From the NCBI GenBank assembly GCA_002840755.1, contig PHBZ01000009.1:62001-126000 (forward strand): a stretch of 64,000 bases of DNA. The letters run 5' to 3'. Source of the DNA: Chloroflexi bacterium HGW-Chloroflexi-10. GTDB taxonomy: Bacteria; Chloroflexota; Anaerolineae; Anaerolineales; Anaerolineaceae. Position 1 is the first letter of the stretch, and each line of letters starts with the position of its first letter. The translations under genes were made by a program, and so were the position numbers. The notes below the pieces were generated by a model. That model made no database searches and was not told the origin of the DNA. It saw only the letters and a list, made by a program, of their open reading frames with translations. Shown here piece by piece: positions 17,449 to 26,031 of the stretch.

Positions 17449-17485
17449 GATGGAGCTCATCAATAAGTTGCAGATGAGCTCCATC
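17449..17485. repeat. Perfect 13-bp inverted repeat between the C11 protease and its paralogue
   Basis: Arms GATGGAGCTCATC (17449-17461) and GATGAGCTCCATC (17473-17485) are perfectly complementary, with an 11-base loop. No T run follows on the minus strand, so it is not a classic terminator. It lies 29 bases before the chosen start of the downstream gene and could act in mRNA processing or partial termination. Confidence 0.6.
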
Positions 17486-17497
17486 AGCATAATTGTT

Positions 17498-19774
17498 TTA
17501 TTCCATTACCGTCAAATAAGCATATTCTTCGGTTCGATTACCATCCAAGTCTTCAACTATAATACCTAAAACATAATCTCCTGCATAGCCATAATATGGC
17601 TGCATGGTCAGGTTCTGATCTCTAAAAGTAATTGTTCCACCTTCATAATTGACAAGCTCACCGTTTTCATCTTCGGTAAATTCCAACCATTCTTCCGTTA
17701 CAGTAAACTCATCATTCTCAGATGGGGTGATCTGACTAAGGGCACCCTGTCCATCTTTTCCGGTAAAGCCATAAATCGCTTTCATATCCCCATTACCATC
17801 AAATCTTATGACGGCATCATATTGTTTTCCACTTTTTGCAAATGTATAAGTACCATAAACTGAATATACGTCTGTTTCAGGTGTCGCCCCAAAAACTTCC
17901 GGTTCAAAAAATGCAAATTGATCCTCATCTTCGTAACCGTTGCTGATATAGTACAGGGTTGGTTCCCAATCCATTGAAACGTTAAAGGAAGGTTCCTCTC
18001 CCCAATCCGGATAATAAATACCGGCACTTTCTTTGATCTCATCCGAACCGACATAACCCATATCGGCTGTAAGCCATGAATCACTTTCTTCTTCATACCA
18101 GGCTACATAATAATATATGTAACCAATATTATTACCAGTTACATCAACAGACATCGTAACACTTTCTTCGATGTCAATTACCTCAGCGCTTAAACTGATC
18201 GACGAAAGGCTGATGCCGCCACGCGCAGGCGATTCAATCTCAGCACCACTGGAAACCACGGAACTTTGCGCACTGGCATCCAGGTCTGCCATTGTGGCTT
18301 GTGGCTGCCCTAAAACATCCAGGTCTGCATCATCCTGGGAAAAACCTTCACCTGTGTAATGATACGTCAGAAAATCATCCCAGAGAGAAGCAGCAGCAAA
18401 ACGATTGGCATAATCGGTATAGGCATAGTCTACATCTCCACTGGTTGTTTCGAATAATTCCGAATTAGGGAAATAAATTGAATAACCCGTGGATCCAGAA
18501 CGTTGCTCACCATGTTTTTCAGCAATGATCGTATCCTCAATGATATAGAGTACACTCTGCGCGGCTTCCTGAACAGCCTCATCATCTGTTTCCTCAATTA
18601 ACAGGTTGGCAAAGTGACCCAAATCGATGTACGAAGGCTGAACATCATCCCCAAAGACTGATTCATAAGATTGCGCATATACGCGCGCTTCTGCGACAAC
18701 CGTCTGATCGCTTTCCTGTAAAACCAAAGCCAATTGATTTACAGCTTCATTCAATGCAAGCATTCCGGATAAATCTACAGCTGTCAGGGTAATATCCTGG
18801 CTCATTTCTATGGCAACTGCTTCTGCGTCATATTCTTCTTCTGTACCAAAATTCTCAGCGACAAATACCCGACGAGCAGCGTCGTCAATGATGCGAAAAT
18901 CCTGGGTGATATAACTATCAACAATAGACGCGGCTAATTCTTTACCAGTGACCTGTGGATTTTCTGAAATAGTCCTAAGAAACTCGGCATAAGCCCAACC
19001 CAAAGAAGGTTCCGTTTCTTCCGACGCAACGGCGTAGCGCGAGTGGGGAGCGATAGTACTGAAAACTTCCAATTGACCCATCAAGCAGGCATCGAAACCG
19101 ATAAATTCAAAACTATCAATGCCAGTTTGATCAATAATAGAACCAAGCGCTTCATCTATATTTTTTAAGGAAAGTTGACTGCCTTCATTGGGCATATCAT
19201 CATTCCAGCCGCCTAACCAACCAGCACCATGATCGGATAGAATCAAGACATATTTGTCGGCAGGGTAGTTTTCTATAGCCCAGGCACCAAAATCCACCAG
19301 GGTATTCCAATCTCCCATATCGGCTTCACCAAGATCTTCAATTTCTTCAGAAGCAATGCTATCTAAATCATCATCCTGAAGCACCAGAAAACGCTTGGTG
19401 GAGGCCCAATCGCCATCGCCATCAAAACCTTCATCATAGCGGTCCAACTGTGAAACAATGGTGACATTCTCACCGGAACCAATAATTTCTGCTTCATTCA
19501 GGTCAATGAAAATATCCTGCTCCAGGATTTCATCATCAGCATCCTGATAAATCATTACCAGCCAGGTATCACCCGCACTTGCGCCTGGTGAAGACGGTGA
19601 TCCCGGTTCATTTGTAACACTCTCATCTTCTAAATTCTCAGAAGAATTAACTTCGCTTGATCCTTCCGAATACTCCGGCTCATCATAACCTAATTCGTTT
19701 TCATTTCCACAACCGGCGAATCCTACAACCATTAAAACTATTACGAGTAAAACCAATATTTTTTTGTGCATCAT
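17498..19774 (-). CDS. Clostripain-like (family C11) cysteine protease, lipoprotein
   Basis: The start at 19774 follows AAGAAGGATAC; the frame could begin 21 bases upstream but without a ribosome site. A lipobox (GFAGC, Cys 22) anchors the protein on the outer face. A Ser/Glu-rich spacer follows. The C11 fold then shows TWLVMIYQDADDE, the catalytic His in LILSDHGAGW (His 182) and the catalytic Cys in FIGFDACLMG (Cys 230). Residues after about 510 form beta domains shared with the next gene. C11 proteases cut after basic residues in known members; the target here is unknown. Its place inside the flagellar gene block, between fliQ and fliR, is remarkable. Confidence 0.88.
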   Translation of the reverse strand: MMHKKILVLLVIVLMVVGFAGCGNENELGYDEPEYSEGSSEVNSSENLEDESVTNEPGSPSSPGASAGDTWLVMIYQDADDEILEQDIFIDLNEAEIIGSGENVTIVSQLDRYDEGFDGDGDWASTKRFLVLQDDDLDSIASEEIEDLGEADMGDWNTLVDFGAWAIENYPADKYVLILSDHGAGWLGGWNDDMPNEGSQLSLKNIDEALGSIIDQTGIDSFEFIGFDACLMGQLEVFSTIAPHSRYAVASEETEPSLGWAYAEFLRTISENPQVTGKELAASIVDSYITQDFRIIDDAARRVFVAENFGTEEEYDAEAVAIEMSQDITLTAVDLSGMLALNEAVNQLALVLQESDQTVVAEARVYAQSYESVFGDDVQPSYIDLGHFANLLIEETDDEAVQEAAQSVLYIIEDTIIAEKHGEQRSGSTGYSIYFPNSELFETTSGDVDYAYTDYANRFAAASLWDDFLTYHYTGEGFSQDDADLDVLGQPQATMADLDASAQSSVVSSGAEIESPARGGISLSSISLSAEVIDIEESVTMSVDVTGNNIGYIYYYVAWYEEESDSWLTADMGYVGSDEIKESAGIYYPDWGEEPSFNVSMDWEPTLYYISNGYEDEDQFAFFEPEVFGATPETDVYSVYGTYTFAKSGKQYDAVIRFDGNGDMKAIYGFTGKDGQGALSQITPSENDEFTVTEEWLEFTEDENGELVNYEGGTITFRDQNLTMQPYYGYAGDYVLGIIVEDLDGNRTEEYAYLTVME

Positions 19775-19968
19775 TGTATCCTTCTTGTTGTTCATTGATA
19801 GATCAAGTTAATTTTTTTCGGTAAAATGCCGAACTAAAAATGGATTACATTTGGAAGTGCAGCCTATAAATGGCCCCCACAAATCGCTGCATTCAACAGA
19901 GAATGTCACTAAACGATTGGCCTTCAAAGGTTGACCAGATAATCCAGAAAAATAATTTCCCTGACCAC

Positions 19969-20343
19969 TTACATTTTATCATTAAGTATTCGTTGGAAAT
20001 GATTTATCATCTCATCGACATCAAAGGGCTTCATTAAAAAATCATCCACTCCAAGCTGGGCAGCCTGTTGAACAATTTCTTTAAATGCCATGGAAGAAAT
20101 AGCCAGCACTTTTACACCAATCAACAGGCTTTCGGCCCGTAATTGTTTGATCACTTCCAATCCATTCATCCGGGGCAAGAAAATATCTAACGCCAAAACC
20201 AGCGGACGATGTGTTTTCAACAAATGACGAATATCAGAAACGTCACCACAAATGACCTCATACCCTTTACGTTGTAGGGCTAATTGCATCAAATCACGCT
20301 GCAACACATCCGGTTCAATAATCAGTATCTTTGGACCTGTCAT
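19969..20343 (-). CDS. CheY-like response regulator (receiver domain only)
   Basis: A single receiver domain of about 124 residues (ATG at 20343; a TTG at 20349 is in frame). The acidic pocket is EPD, the phosphorylation Asp is in LALDIFLPRMNG, and the conserved Lys is in LMKPF. There is no output domain, so it should work by protein contact, for example at the motor switch or on the HDOD protein. It lies 18 bases behind the HDOD gene, within the flagellar block. No cognate kinase is adjacent. Confidence 0.9.
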   Translation of the reverse strand: MTGPKILIIEPDVLQRDLMQLALQRKGYEVICGDVSDIRHLLKTHRPLVLALDIFLPRMNGLEVIKQLRAESLLIGVKVLAISSMAFKEIVQQAAQLGVDDFLMKPFDVDEMINHFQRILNDKM

Positions 20344-20360
20344 GGCCAACCCACAATCTA

Positions 20361-21194
20361 TTAACTACTAGCTTCTAACATTTGGTCAACATGTTTTTGA
20401 TAAAGATCCAATTTGTCCGGATCAACTCTCAAAATTTGGATGGAGTGTGGATGAATGGATTTTACATGCAAATCGGGTATCCCCATATTATGCCTGGTAG
20501 CAAACGCATTTGCCATATTGACTACCGCAGCCAGTGACGGATTGTTACGTGCACCTGAAGGATTGTGGTGGTAACGAATTCCATCGATCATTGTCATTGG
20601 AAATTGCCACCTTTCTGCCATCAGACCACCCACTGTAGCATGATCAATTCCAATCAATTTTTCTTCCACCTGCCACAAGCTAATCTGGTAACGATGCATA
20701 TAATCCACTATCTTGGTATAGTCAGATAGCACATACTGGTCCAGCAATAACTTTCCCATGTCATGCAGCAAACCAACCACATAAGCTTCTTCAGGGTTGG
20801 GATAACGCACAACCTGTGCCACCCACTCAGCCGAAACTGCAACAGCTAACGAATGATTCCACAACTGACCCGCTCCCAAACGGTAACCGCGCAAAGAACC
20901 ATTCATTGAACCGGTTGCTGCGGATGCCATTACAATAGATTTGATCCGTTTAAAACCGAGTCGAACAACCGCATCATTGATTGAGGTACAAGTGCGTCCA
21001 TAACCCAATAAAGCTGAGTTTGCCATTTGCATGATCAAAGCAGCCAAAGCCTGATCCAAACCAATGTGATCAGAAATTACTCCAGCGGTAACACCAGGGT
21101 TTTCCAGTTCTCGCAGCAATCGAGTTACATTCGATGGCATTGGTCTTAATTGATCAACAGTCTGTAAAATGGTATCAACTCGTTTTGGCAGCAT
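20361..21194 (-). CDS. HDOD-domain signalling protein
   Basis: HDOD domains are non-catalytic relatives of HD phosphohydrolases that organise signalling, often in chemotaxis and flagellar operons. Seen here: an N-terminal LRPMPSNVTRLLRELENP, MANSALLGYGRTCTSINDAVVRLGFKRIKSIV, a GLLHDMGKLLLDQYV segment retaining the HD pair, and YHHNPSGA near residue 225. Length 277 residues, no signal peptide. It lies between fliQ and the receiver gene. The ATG at 21194 follows AAGGAC. Confidence 0.85.
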   Translation of the reverse strand: MLPKRVDTILQTVDQLRPMPSNVTRLLRELENPGVTAGVISDHIGLDQALAALIMQMANSALLGYGRTCTSINDAVVRLGFKRIKSIVMASAATGSMNGSLRGYRLGAGQLWNHSLAVAVSAEWVAQVVRYPNPEEAYVVGLLHDMGKLLLDQYVLSDYTKIVDYMHRYQISLWQVEEKLIGIDHATVGGLMAERWQFPMTMIDGIRYHHNPSGARNNPSLAAVVNMANAFATRHNMGIPDLHVKSIHPHSIQILRVDPDKLDLYQKHVDQMLEASS

Positions 21195-21288
21195 AGATGT
21201 CCTTTTTGCCTGGTTTCAGTATTCAAACTACTTTGTTCAGATTATATAGTTAAATCCAGATAAATTTCAACGGTTCAATTTTTCCCGG

Positions 21289-21561
21289 TTATGGTACCAC
21301 CAGGGCTGGCAGACTGTTAAACAAATTTGAAGTAAACACCAACATTTGTTGCATCATCCACGAACCCAACAAAATCAAAATTAATCCTATTCCAATAATT
21401 TTTGGCACAAATGTCATGGTCACTTCGTTAATCTGTGTCGCCGCCTGCACCAGGGAGATCAAACTACCAATTACCAAACTAACAATTAATGCCGGGCCAG
21501 CCAAAATCACCATAATTGTAATCGCATTTTGTGCCAGTGTAAGTACATATGCCTCTGTCAT
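21289..21561 (-). CDS. fliQ: Flagellar export gate protein FliQ
   Basis: A 90-residue protein with two membrane helices, forming the export gate with FliP and FliR. Conserved parts are LAGPALIVSLVIGSLISLVQAATQINEVTMTFVPKIIGI and the hairpin end GSWMMQQMLVF. Length is typical. It begins 12 bases after fliP. Confidence 0.95.
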   Translation of the reverse strand: MTEAYVLTLAQNAITIMVILAGPALIVSLVIGSLISLVQAATQINEVTMTFVPKIIGIGLILILLGSWMMQQMLVFTSNLFNSLPALVVP

Positions 21562-21573
21562 GACATCCTCCCG

Positions 21574-22335
21574 TTATCCCATGAAACTCATTGCCAAACT
21601 GCGCGCCAACAAATACCAGCCGTCCACCATAATGAATAAGAGAAGCTTGAATGGCAATGAAACCAATGAAGGCGGCAACATCATCATTCCCATGGAAAGA
21701 AGAATACTGGAAACAACCAGATCAACCACCAAAAAAGGTACATACAGCACAAATCCCATCGTAAAAGCAGTACGCAATTCACTAATTACAAAAGCCGGCA
21801 GCAGAGTCATGGTTGGAATATCTGCCAGGGTATCCGGTCGCGGCTCATTTGCCAGTCCAAGAAATAACTCTACATCCTTTTCACGAGTCTGTTTAAACAT
21901 AAACTCCCGAATGGGATCCATAGCCAGGGTAAATGCGGTTTCCTGGTCGATTTCTTCGTTAATATATGGCTGCAGGGCCTGCTGGTCAATCTGGTTATAC
22001 ACCGGCGCCATGATGAAAAAGGTTAGTAACAGGGATAAGCCTATCACCACCTGATTTGGCGGAATGGTCGGTGTGCCAATTGCGCTGCGTACCATCGAAA
22101 TTACTATCACGATCCGGGTAAATGAGGTAGCCAAAACCATAATAGCCGGTGCTAAAGACAAAATAGTCATCAATACCAGTAGTTGTACACCACTGGTCAC
22201 TTCGCCTGGTTGTCCATCCGGTTGAACACTCAGGGTAACCCCGGGTGCAGTTGATTCAGGTAATGCAGCACAACCAGTCAGGGAGAAAACAACCAGACTG
22301 AAAAGTATGATGATTAACCATTTATTTTTACGCAT
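21574..22335 (-). CDS. fliP: Flagellar export gate protein FliP with lipoprotein-type signal
   Basis: FliP is the founding subunit of the export gate. The core shows APAIMVLATSFTRIVIVISMVRSAIGTPTIPPNQVVIGLSLLLTFFIMAPV and the C-terminal VFLGLANE to LPFKLLLFIMVDGW region. FliP normally has a cleavable Sec signal. Here the signal ends in LTGC (Cys 22), a full lipobox, followed by a Thr/Pro-rich stretch of about 25 residues. If processed as a lipoprotein, mature FliP would carry an N-terminal lipid anchor, which is not the usual form. The ATG at 22335 has an AGAGG site. Confidence 0.95.
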   Translation of the reverse strand: MRKNKWLIIILFSLVVFSLTGCAALPESTAPGVTLSVQPDGQPGEVTSGVQLLVLMTILSLAPAIMVLATSFTRIVIVISMVRSAIGTPTIPPNQVVIGLSLLLTFFIMAPVYNQIDQQALQPYINEEIDQETAFTLAMDPIREFMFKQTREKDVELFLGLANEPRPDTLADIPTMTLLPAFVISELRTAFTMGFVLYVPFLVVDLVVSSILLSMGMMMLPPSLVSLPFKLLLFIMVDGWYLLARSLAMSFMG

Positions 22336-22359
22336 ATTCGCCTCTTATTGGTAAAGTGG

Positions 22360-22396
22360 TGTCTCCGCCAACACATCCTAGCGTATAACGGAGACA
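22360..22396. repeat. Inverted repeat in the fliO-fliP gap
   Basis: Arms TGTCTCCG (22360-22367) and CGGAGACA (22389-22396), 8 bp with a 21-base loop, in the 79-base gap between fliO and fliP. No T run follows, so it is more likely an mRNA processing or stability element than a terminator. Confidence 0.4.
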
Positions 22397-22414
22397 AATC
22401 AACCGCTGAGATTA

Positions 22415-22981
22415 TTACTTTTCGTCAGCGGAAGGAACAGAGGCTGCATCCTTGCGATCTGTCTGCTTCATTTGATTAGACAACAACTGACCAAAATCCA
22501 GTATGTTGCCGGTTCCAGATGTGGTTGTTTTGGCCAATAATTCCGGTGTGGCTTCAACCGCTGAAATAAGTGATAAAGATGTATCGGTGGCACCAACCAC
22601 CAAAATTTGCTCACCAACCCGCACAAGGTGAAGCGCCTGACGAGGAGATATCCGCAAACTTTCCATTAAGACCATCTGTCGTTTCGCAGCTGGTGAAATA
22701 AAAGATTCTTTTCCTTTCCAGCGTTTGGCAAAATATGCCAGTCCTACCAGTAAAAGGATGATACCGAATAATTTAAAGAAAACACCAACATAATAAAAAG
22801 GTGAACTGAACTGATCAGCGCTGCCATCCACCATCATTTGAGCTGGATTATTGTTATTAGCCCACGAAAAAAGCAACCCCATACCTGCAATGGATACGAC
22901 GATTAGAATTAATACCCAGGTTATCCGACGCCGGTCTGCTTTTAACCATTGTTGAAATGCTGTTTGCCATGAGGAAAACAT
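22415..22981 (-). CDS. fliO: Flagellar biosynthesis protein FliO
   Basis: FliO helps assemble FliP in the membrane. The 188-residue protein has two hydrophobic helices (about residues 20-38 and 64-84), then the FliO domain with ISPRQALHLVRVGEQILVVGATDTSLSLIS, which fits the family pattern (basic, then LVxVGxxxxLLGxT). The tail (about 60 residues) is hydrophilic. It overlaps fliN by one base and precedes fliP, as expected. The second helix in front of the usual one is an extra. Confidence 0.88.
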   Translation of the reverse strand: MFSSWQTAFQQWLKADRRRITWVLILIVVSIAGMGLLFSWANNNNPAQMMVDGSADQFSSPFYYVGVFFKLFGIILLLVGLAYFAKRWKGKESFISPAAKRQMVLMESLRISPRQALHLVRVGEQILVVGATDTSLSLISAVEATPELLAKTTTSGTGNILDFGQLLSNQMKQTDRKDAASVPSADEK

Positions 22982-23472
22982 TAGAGCGTTCCTGTTAGTT
23001 TGCCATTTTTATTAGCCAACTCAATGATGCGGACACCAAATTTATCATCTACCACGACTACTTCACCGCGGGCGATGAGTCGATTATTGACAAAAACATC
23101 CACAGGATCTCCAGCCAAGCGGTCCAATTCCACTACGGAACCATGTGCTAATTCCAATACCTCGCGCAACATCATTTTACTGCGGCCAAGTTCCACAGTA
23201 ACATTGAGACTGATATCCATCAGCATATCAATATTAGGGGATTCATTACCACCACTCGGTCCACTGCGCTTGCCAGAAGGCTGGAAACTGTGACCGGATG
23301 CCTGACCGCCCATATCCATCATATTGGGACGCTGTGAACCACCACCCATGGATGATTCATCCATATAATCCTGGTCAGTATTGCTGGCTTGTTTTGCCTG
23401 ACGATTTAATTGCAAGAGCAAATCGTCATCGAGTATCTCATTTTTATCATTCATTGTTTCATAATCAGACAT
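22981..23472 (-). CDS. fliN: Flagellar motor switch protein FliN
   Basis: FliN forms the base of the C-ring. The C-terminal 80 residues are the SpoA domain (MDISLNVTVELGRSKMMLREVLELAHGSVVELDRLAGDPVDVFVNNRLIARGEVVVVDDKFGVRI), which is very well conserved. The N-terminal 80 residues are a Gly/Met/Ser-rich, probably disordered stretch. There is no CheC-like domain, so it is FliN rather than FliY. It starts 14 bases after fliM. Confidence 0.95.
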   Translation of the reverse strand: MSDYETMNDKNEILDDDLLLQLNRQAKQASNTDQDYMDESSMGGGSQRPNMMDMGGQASGHSFQPSGKRSGPSGGNESPNIDMLMDISLNVTVELGRSKMMLREVLELAHGSVVELDRLAGDPVDVFVNNRLIARGEVVVVDDKFGVRIIELANKNGKLTGTL

Positions 23473-23486
23473 AGGAATTCTCCTCT

Positions 23487-24524
23487 TTATCCAATGATTT
23501 TTTCGCCATCACGGATCACACCTGTAATTTGTACCGCCATATGGTTATTCACTCTACCTACCTGACCGGTAAAACGGTCATTATCCGCTACCTGGATGAC
23601 AAGATGATCACGGATTGTAGAATCCAAGCGGATCACATCACCTTCCTGTAGGTCCATCACTTCGTTCAAAGAAATTTGAGCATTGCCCAGTACCACCCGG
23701 ATGGGCAAACGTACATTATGCAAATTACGCATAGCTTGTTTACGCATTTCCGGATCTTTAAGTGGTTCTTTTCTCCCGGTAATCCAGATATGGGGGTTTA
23801 GAACATTCGCAATAGGTTTCAACATACTGAAGGGAATAAACAAGCTCATTGTTCCAGTGATGTTGGAAAGGCTGATTTCAAAGGTCAATAACATCACCTT
23901 TTCATTTCCCAGGATCATCTGTACCCAATGCTGGTTGGTTGTACTATCTTCTAAAGCCGGTTCCACCACCACAACCTTACCCCAGGATTCTTTGATATCG
24001 GTGAGCATATGCTCCACCATTCCGCGTAATAATGCCTGATCGATATCGGTTAAGGGTCTTTCAGGGGAAGCGCCTTCAATTCGGCCTCCCAGGCGTTGTT
24101 CCAGGATCATTACGCTGATATTGGGGCTAAAAGTCATTACAGTTTGCCCGGGGAGCGGTGCCAGCATAATCATGTGAAAAAGGGTATTTTCGGCAAAATC
24201 TTTGAGAAAATCATGAAAACGCCCCTGTTCGGTATGCACCAGGCGCGGTCTCACATTGGTGCGTAAAAATGTCGGCAAAGATGTCATCAACCTTTCGGTT
24301 AAATCTTCATGTACCAGTTCTACTGCGCGCATCTGCTCTTTGGAAAAGCGATCCGGGGACCAAAAATTATAAGCCTGAATTTTTCGACGGGCATGAGGGG
24401 TTCTCTCAACCGCTTCAGCAGCCTGATCGATGAGGTTAGCCAGGTTAATATTGGCATCCCCATCATTCTGTTCAATTTCAATTGCTCCGGCTAATAAGGC
24501 ATCAATTTCTGATTGTGATAACAT
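23487..24524 (-). CDS. fliM: Flagellar motor switch protein FliM
   Basis: FliM binds phospho-CheY and sets rotation direction. The N-terminal CheY-binding peptide LSQSEIDALLAG is intact at residues 2-13. The middle CheC-like domain follows (FSKEQMRAVELVHEDLTERL), and the C-terminal SpoA domain has PIRVVLGNAQISLNEVMDLQEGDVIRLD. Length (345 residues) is normal. The intact peptide implies a working chemotaxis input, although no che genes are in the window apart from the receiver at 19969 and a chemoreceptor at the right edge. Confidence 0.95.
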   Translation of the reverse strand: MLSQSEIDALLAGAIEIEQNDGDANINLANLIDQAAEAVERTPHARRKIQAYNFWSPDRFSKEQMRAVELVHEDLTERLMTSLPTFLRTNVRPRLVHTEQGRFHDFLKDFAENTLFHMIMLAPLPGQTVMTFSPNISVMILEQRLGGRIEGASPERPLTDIDQALLRGMVEHMLTDIKESWGKVVVVEPALEDSTTNQHWVQMILGNEKVMLLTFEISLSNITGTMSLFIPFSMLKPIANVLNPHIWITGRKEPLKDPEMRKQAMRNLHNVRLPIRVVLGNAQISLNEVMDLQEGDVIRLDSTIRDHLVIQVADNDRFTGQVGRVNNHMAVQITGVIRDGEKIIG

Positions 24525-24536
24525 ACACGACCTCGA

Positions 24537-25154
24537 TCACTGTACAACAAACTCTGTAAAATATACCGACATGACATAGAATTCCGGTAAGCGCTCATTG
24601 ATCTGATCCATAATCTGAGAGCGCAAAAATTCTTTTCCGTCTGCCGTATACAACTCTTCATAAGATTTGACAGATAGCAGAGAAATAACAATATCATCCA
24701 TCAGGGGCATTCGCGCCTGAATCTCTGCATCGAATTCACTTAACCATTCATGACGAGCTTCTTCCTCCATCGTGAAATAATCCAGATTATTGGGATAAAA
24801 CTCCAATACCAAAGTAACACGAATATATTTACGTCCAGCAGGATCAGCCAAATTGACAATTTTTGTACTCATTTCGGCCATAATACCTTCTCCGGGATGG
24901 AGTGTGGGCGGGGGAACAGGTGTTGGTTCAGGTGTAGGTGGTGGAAGAAAACCAGCATTATTGACTTGTTGTTCTGTTGCATTACCCTCACCTGTCGCTC
25001 CTATTCCGGCGTATGCCAGATGAAACGGTTTAGGAAAGGTATCCGGTGCAAACATAATATAGGCCATTGTCAAACTCAAAACGGCGGTGGCACCCAATAC
25101 AATGATCGTTAAGATCTTCACGATTACATTTAGAATTTTGCCAACTTTTTTCAT
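24537..25154 (-). CDS. fliL: Flagellar basal-body protein FliL
   Basis: FliL is a single-pass membrane protein that supports the stator. The start is the ATG at 25154, behind AGGAGGT; an in-frame upstream start would overlap motB. One membrane helix (about residues 12-35) is followed by an external linker with a Pro/Thr-rich run (about residues 70-88) that is longer than in most homologues. The C-terminal domain shows KYIRVTLVLEFYP and RMPLMDDIVISLLSVKSYEEL, then FLRSQIMDQINERLPEF with the closing VYFTEFVVQ, all typical of FliL. Confidence 0.92.
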   Translation of the reverse strand: MKKVGKILNVIVKILTIIVLGATAVLSLTMAYIMFAPDTFPKPFHLAYAGIGATGEGNATEQQVNNAGFLPPPTPEPTPVPPPTLHPGEGIMAEMSTKIVNLADPAGRKYIRVTLVLEFYPNNLDYFTMEEEARHEWLSEFDAEIQARMPLMDDIVISLLSVKSYEELYTADGKEFLRSQIMDQINERLPEFYVMSVYFTEFVVQ

Positions 25155-25158
25155 ATTA

Positions 25159-26004
25159 CTAATTACCTCCTGTTGAGGTTTCCAATTCTTCAGACACGAT
25201 ATCACTCAGATCAGGCACTATATTGTTATCGATCGTTGCACTGATGTCGATAACATTTTCCCCAATCGTTTTGTTCTCCACCTGGTAAATCACGGTGATA
25301 TCCACCCGCCCATTCATAGCTCTGTGTTCAGGAGAATCATTTGGAAATACCGGTTCATATTGTCCACGCCCGGCAATGGACATTCGATCTGGTGAAATAC
25401 CTTTGGTCATCAAATAATCTGCAACTATCATGGCACGTGCCACAGAAAGCTCAAAACTATTGGTATATTTTGGGTCAGCCGGTGGTGTATCATCTGTATG
25501 ACCTACCAGACGAATATCATTATCGATAGTGATGATCATTCCTGCGATGGTATCCAGAACTGGATACGCATCCGGTGACAAATTAGTGGTCCCCGGTTCA
25601 AAAACCAATTTCTCGCTTAAGGAAATCAACACTCCTTCAATGTTGGTTTGTACACTTACCTGGCTTCCCAGATTCTGTGAGGTTAACATTTCGGTTAATT
25701 GCCCGGCAACTTCTTCCGACTTAGGAGGTGCTTCCGGAATACCCGGAACTACAATTGGTTTCGGTGAACCATCTTCCATCGTGCCCCCAGAACTGTTCAA
25801 ACCTGGATCAACCATTTGTGAGGCCCCACCCAGAGTAAAAGCGGCTTTCATGCTATCTGCCAGGCGTTTATATTTTTCCACATCGGTTTGACCCATGGAA
25901 TATAACACCACAAACAACACCATCAGCAACGTAATAAAATCCGCATAACTGACTAACCAGCGCTCTCCGCCGCCATCATCTCCGCCGCCACCATGTGAAC
26001 TCAT
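25159..26004 (-). CDS. motB: Flagellar stator protein MotB
   Basis: MotB anchors the stator to peptidoglycan. The single N-terminal helix carries the ion-binding Asp in VSYADFITLLMVLFVVLYSM. A plug and linker region of about 90 residues follows, then the OmpA-like peptidoglycan domain (VLDTIAGMI, LVGHTDDTPPADP, SFELSVARAMIVADYLMTKGISPDRMSIAGRGQYEP). Length of 281 residues is normal. The ion (H+ or Na+) cannot be decided from the sequence. It follows motA by 27 bases. Confidence 0.95.
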   Translation of the reverse strand: MSSHGGGGDDGGGERWLVSYADFITLLMVLFVVLYSMGQTDVEKYKRLADSMKAAFTLGGASQMVDPGLNSSGGTMEDGSPKPIVVPGIPEAPPKSEEVAGQLTEMLTSQNLGSQVSVQTNIEGVLISLSEKLVFEPGTTNLSPDAYPVLDTIAGMIITIDNDIRLVGHTDDTPPADPKYTNSFELSVARAMIVADYLMTKGISPDRMSIAGRGQYEPVFPNDSPEHRAMNGRVDITVIYQVENKTIGENVIDISATIDNNIVPDLSDIVSEELETSTGGN

Positions 26005-26031
26005 TGTTTAGACCTTCCTTTTCCTCAACCC

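Noticed and set aside
25246..25253. GTCGATAA on the plus strand inside motB
   Set aside because: The 4-mer 15 bases upstream is TATC, not TAAA, and it lies in a coding region; taken as chance.
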